DNA of 64,000 nucleotides from Canna indica (taxonomy: Eukaryota > Streptophyta > Magnoliopsida > Zingiberales > Cannaceae), in contig CP136890.1 of the NCBI GenBank assembly GCA_034359265.1, positions 82,857,501-82,921,500 of the forward strand. The letters are read 5' to 3'. Numbering within the stretch: the first letter of the stretch is position 1; each line of letters starts with the position of its first letter. The notes beneath the pieces are model-generated. The model was not told the DNA's origin. It was given only the letters and a program-made list of their open reading frames with translations, and searched no databases. A program made the position numbers and the translations under genes. This document shows, piece by piece, positions 60,080 through 64,000 of this stretch.

Positions 60080-60186
60080 TCAATCATTACGAAAAAAGTA
60101 AATAATGCACACAAAAATTAGCGATGAGATTTGAAACCAAGGCCTATAAACAAAATAAATAAACACTAACCATTAAACTATAAATA
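60080..60186 (-). mobile_element. Possible second tRNA-derived SINE, decayed
   Basis: Minus strand A box TAGTTTAATGG (60180-60170) and weak B box GGTTTCAAATC (60138-60128), 42 bases apart, followed by an AT-rich stretch. It differs from the SINE at 59611. Confidence 0.4.
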
Positions 60187-60472
60187 GATTAATAAAAGTG
60201 CTTGAACCTAATAATATATATACAACGCGTTGTATCAATTGCTATAAATAGATTGATAAAATTAATTACTTGAATTTGAAATCCTTTTATGATTTTATAC
60301 TTTTGCTTAGAAAATATTATTTATTGTTTTTTATTTTTTATTTTGCAAATCGTAATTAGGAAGCATGCCAGTTATCAATCAAGGGAGAGCTTTTAAGATT
60401 TAGTAGGGATCGATTTAGACAATAAGAGAGTGGAAATGATGGAATAATTTTTATAAACACAGTTCTAGATAA

Positions 60473-60795
60473 CACAATTGACCTATAGAGACACAAAATT
60501 AGAGATAAAATATATTTTTATTTCTAAATTTTTATATTTAGAGACTAATTAATAGACACAAAATTTGTTCTTATTAACCTCTATAGAAACAACAACAACA
60601 TAATCACTTAATTGATTTGACTCTAAGCTATAGAAACACGAACAACAGAGTCACTTAATTGATCTGACTCTAAAGTTATTTTTAGATACTAATTATGGAT
60701 AAATTTTATATCTATTAGTCTCTAAATGTGAAGATTTAAAAATAAAAATCTAATTTGTCTCTAATTATGTGCCTCTATAGGTCGGTTGGGTTGTG
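60473..60795. mobile_element. Foldback MITE, family unknown
   Basis: Long imperfect inverted repeat: ACCTATAGAGACACAAAATT... at left and ...AATTATGTGCCTCTATAGGT at right, with arms of about 90 bases. Between them a unit with CACTTAATTGAT and TGACTCTAA occurs twice in tandem. A target duplication is not clear. Confidence 0.55.
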
Positions 60796-61209
60796 GTGAG
60801 AATTTCTATTCGATCTTCTTTTGATATTTTTGTAATTTCGTATGAATTGAATAAATAAATCAATAAATTTACAATTTATGCCATTTTTTTATATGTCCTG
60901 TGTCAATTTTATGATAGTTTATTTATTTATTAGATTGCGAATGTTGACTTCTCTACTAACTGTTTCTATGAATGATATATCTAGCATATATACATATGTG
61001 TATATATACACTAATGAAAGCATGTTGATATAAAATTGGCGTGCCAATACCTTTTCATTCGTGAGTATTATTTTTAACCAATTGTAATGGAAATTGTTGT
61101 TAGCACAACATCGCACATTCAATGATTATAATCATTATCATAAATCTACTATTGCAACAGAATTATCCTTCGTTATTAAAGTACAATTTACATTGCTAAT
61201 GAAAATAAT

Positions 61210-61500
61210 TATTGGATTTTCGGTCTTTCTACTAACGAATTTTTTCTCCTAACAAAATAAACTCTCTGTTAGTATAGTAATTCATCTACTAACGGAATGA
61301 CAATACTAATGGTATTGCTAGTCCGTTAGCACATGTGCAAGTCTCTACCAATGAACAGATAATCCGTTGGCTAATCCCTATACAAACGGGACTTGAGCCA
61401 ACGGTTATACATGCCGTTGGTGTAGGTTTTACCAACGAATTTGAGTTAAAGTAACGAAAAGTGACCGTTGGTAGATGGTATTACGTTTGTACTAACGTAA
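61210..61500. repeat. CACTA-like subterminal repeats (ACCAACGG words)
   Basis: Repeated ACCAACG, CCGTTGGT and CTAACGG words in both orientations over 290 bases, in the style of CACTA ends but a different word from the CAGCAACGG family. Neither a clear CACTA terminus nor a gene is attached. Confidence 0.4.
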
Positions 61501-62045
61501 TCATATATCTTTTCTAAAAATATTAAATTATATTTAATATTTAATATTTAAATTTTTGAAAAAAATTTGAGGGGTCCCAATGCCCCCTTGGGCCTAACGT
61601 GGGTCCCTCCTTGAGTGGCAGTAACATCATGAACATGTTCAATAGATTTGAGTTCAAATTCCAGTATAGTTGCTTAATATGTATTAGTTTGTCTGATATA
61701 ATTATTCATCTTGTGTGTTCATCTTTCCGCACGTGGAAGTGATCTTACATATTTATCCCGTCTAGTATTTAATTATATTGTAACTATAAAAAAATTTCCA
61801 ATAGAGGACCCAAATTTTGGCTTACCATTTAAGTATAATTGACAGGAAAACCGGTCATATACGCACTAATTAATTACACGCATGTTGGCCCGCGCCCGTC
61901 GGGTTGCCTTCTGCAAGGAAACAGGCCGCGAATTAGGGTTCCAGAGATCTAGAGAAAAAAAAGAGGAAAGGAAGACGACGAATCAACTGAGGAGCTAGGG
62001 ATTCGTCGAGGCCCCTTTCAGCGCGGTAGCAAGAGAAGTTCTTTC
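61501..62045. other. Intergenic stretch with a gene-leader-like block
   Basis: 61560-61612 looks like a transposon end (see 57297). 61885-62035 is a GC-richer block with GCGAATTAGGGTTCCAGAGATC and GAGGAAAGGAAGACGACGA, the style of plant 5' leaders. The LINE at 62046 begins directly after it, so if a gene once started here it is interrupted or lies beyond the window. No coding sequence follows. Confidence 0.3.
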
Positions 62046-62159
62046 TTCTTTTTTTGAAATACGAAACTTGTATTAATCAAGAGTTTTGAAAAATACAAGA
62101 TAAGCTATAGGGAGAAGATAATCTATAAACAAAGAAAAATTAAAAAAGAAAAGAAAAGG

Positions 62160-62926
62160 TTACAGAGAGGAAAGTCGGAAAAAAGAAGCCCCTTCTAGAG
62201 CAACTTCGAATAGATGATGAGAGTCGCTTCGGAAGCATCGACCATTCCGTTCGAGCCAAACCTTCCAACGCCACATCATAATGACCTTGAACCTTAGCTT
62301 CTTTATTGTTATTGAGTCTTGACAGCTAGGAGCCCACGGCTCATAAGACAGAGGGAATTCCTCATCCGATATTAAAGAGAGGAAATGACGCCAGCCGTTT
62401 GAGGAATATGAGCACTGAAGGAAGATATGCTTGTGATACTCTGGAGCTGAGAGACAAAGGACACATCTTGGGTCGACCTGCATGCCATGTCTTATAAGAC
62501 GATCTCTGGTGTGAAGCCTATTGTGGAAAGCGAACCAATTCATGATTGAGATATTCCTTGGGCATGAGGATTGCCATATGAACGGAGCTCTGAAGTCGTA
62601 AACACCACGGAAATTCAGGATCCTATAAAGAGATTGAGTAGAGAAATCACCCGAGGCAGACCATCTCCAAGAAATCGAATCCTCCCCCGATCGGAATAAG
62701 AAGTCCTCAATCATATTGAGAAGAAGAAGGGAATCATTAATAAGGATGAAGTCAGAAAAGTGAATATTCCAACCTGAGGGGTTGCCGGAGGAGTCGACTT
62801 CCTTGAGCTCTTTAATGAAAGCGTTGGGAGAGGTGGCGAGAGCGAACAGTTGAGGAAATTTATGACTAAGTGGGATGTCACTGCACCAAATATCATGCCA
62901 AAATCAAACCCTAGAGCCATCCCCAA
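62160..62926 (-). pseudogene. LINE zf-RVT C-terminal region
   Basis: The frame 62714-62160 has WRWSASGDFSTQSLYRIL, then PFIWQSSCPRNISIMNWFAF and the zinc cluster CVLCLSAPEYHKHIFLQC (about 62467-62414), then WKVWLERNGRCF. It is separated from the RT frame by a frame change at about 62904-62715. Confidence 0.85.
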
Positions 62927-64000
62927 CCGAGATTTGAGAGGAAACTCGGAAGTCGTCCTTTAGTGCACAGATACTTGACCAAATGGGGGATAAAGGAAGA
63001 AGGTCTACATGACCTGAATCCAAAGAATCAGAGTAGAGCAGAGAAACTAGGGGAACCCATAATAGGTCCTTCCTTTTTCGAATCTTCCAGTTCCAGTTGA
63101 TAAGACGAGCTCTGTTGTGTAACTCAATATTGAGAATGCCCAAGCCACCTTCATTGATATCACCAAGCAGCGAGTCCCATGCGATAAGAAACTTGCCCTG
63201 ACAGCTGGAGTCTCGAGCGTCGCACCAGAAAAAACGACGCCTTCGCATATCCAAGCAATTGAGGACCCATTTTGGAGCATTGAAAATGGATAGCATGTAG
63301 AAAGCTTGGCTTGTTAAAGTGCTGTTAATCAATGTGAGGCAACCAGCTCTAGAAAGGTTAATACCTTGCCAAGCAGCGAGAGTCTTGTCATTTTTAACGA
63401 TGAGACTATGCCAATCGGACTTGAGGAGCTTGCCAATACGGAGAGGGAGGCCCAAATATCTGATAGGGAAGCTGCCTACGGAGCACCCAAGGATCCCGAC
63501 CAGAGAGGAGGCCAAAGCGTCATTACCTCCAATGTGAATAACAGATGTCTTGGCTAAATTAATGCAAAGGCCTGAGGCAAGTTTAAAACATTTGAATAAT
63601 AATTTGATCTGATTGAAACTTTGCAGATTCGCTTTCGAAAACATAATAAGATCATCTGCGTATAAAACATGGGTGATACCCTCTATGAATTGATCTTGAA
63701 GCACCCCATTGATGCTTCCCGAGTTGGCAGCCAATCTGATCAATCTGGACAGAACATCGTCTACTAGGTTGAAGAGCAGGGGGGATAGGGGATTACCCTG
63801 TCTCAGTCCCCTTTTATGGGCAAAAGGAGCTCCAACTGAACCATTAATGATAACAGAGGATGTAGCTGACCGAAGGATGTGCGAGACCCAAGAAACCCAC
63901 AAAGACGAAAACCCTCGAACGACCAACATATCCTCAATGAAGTCCCAACCAATAGAGTCAAAAGCTCTTGCGAAATCGAATTTGATAACGCAAGAATCTT
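62904..64000 (-). pseudogene. LINE reverse transcriptase, C-terminal two thirds
   Basis: The open frame 63929-62904 (341 codons) is preceded to the window edge by the in-frame SCVIKFDFARAFDSIGWDF region. It has GLRQGNPLSPLLFNLV, the intact catalytic box YADDLIMF (about 63665-63642), RYLGLPLRIG and RRRRFFWC. This is the longest undamaged LINE RT stretch in the window. It ends in a frame change before the zf-RVT part. The N-terminal half is outside the window. Confidence 0.88.

Larger units (their letters stand above)
62046..64000 (-). mobile_element. L1-type LINE, 3' part, running off the right edge
   Basis: The 3' end is at left: the minus strand ends ...TTGATTAATACAAGTTTCG, then TATTTC and a short A run. 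RT and zf-RVT regions follow to the right. 5' parts are outside the window. Confidence 0.88.

Noticed and set aside
57724..61612. One large outer transposon spanning the hAT, SINE and foldback elements
   Set aside because: CAGTGGCGGAC at left and GTCCCTCCTTG at right only roughly match as inverted ends and no target duplication was found; left as a possibility only.

Overview
The window is nuclear DNA of a flowering plant. Two spliced plant genes are embedded in deeply nested transposable elements: Ty1/copia and long solo LTRs, L1-type LINEs, CACTA, hAT, MULE and PIF/Harbinger-type elements, and probable tRNA-derived SINEs. I cannot fix the species; the long copia and gypsy-type LTRs and CACTA abundance suit a medium or large genome. 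Almost every long reading frame is transposon-derived and most are broken.

Layout. 0-11.3 kb: copia integrase fragment, hAT transposase relic (minus), nearly full L1 LINE (plus), LINE ORF1-type relic (minus) and a hAT-like MITE. 11.6-13.9 kb: three-exon gene for a plastid-type protein with a DnaJ cysteine-rich zinc finger; its first intron carries a Harbinger/Tourist MITE. 15.4-24.8 kb: 5'-truncated LINE (minus) split by a 6.8-kb CACTA element (minus). 26.2-28.2 kb: four-exon gamma-glutamyl peptidase gene. 29.0-35.9 kb: a second copy of the same CACTA family in the opposite orientation. The peptidase gene therefore sits between the arms of a nearly 7-kb inverted repeat. 36.5-39.2 kb: hAT-like MITE holding a 2.2-kb solo LTR. 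39.3-42.9 kb: low-copy DNA with no convincing protein gene, containing a site that looks like a target mimic of miR171. 43-57.3 kb: LINE fragment, MULE foldback, then a copia element (minus) whose 5' LTR is interrupted by a second copia (plus) and by a hAT-like MITE. The second copia's 5' LTR in turn holds a 1.8-kb solo LTR. 57.9-61.6 kb: hAT-like element with a CACTA remnant, two SINE-like elements, a foldback and CACTA-like repeats. 62.0-64.0 kb: 3' part of an L1 LINE (minus), running off the window.

Working genes: only the DnaJ-type zinc-finger protein (154 codons) and the gamma-glutamyl peptidase (250 codons) look intact, with canonical splice sites and phase-0 introns. The second gene of the first CACTA copy also reads through five exons without a stop, although one intron must start with GC or be retained, and the protein lacks 23 residues present in the other copy.

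Most worth following up: the miR171 target-mimic-like site at 41670-41694, the lesion shared by both CACTA transposase genes, and a group of hAT-like MITEs with related ends whose interiors consist of different short palindromic words.
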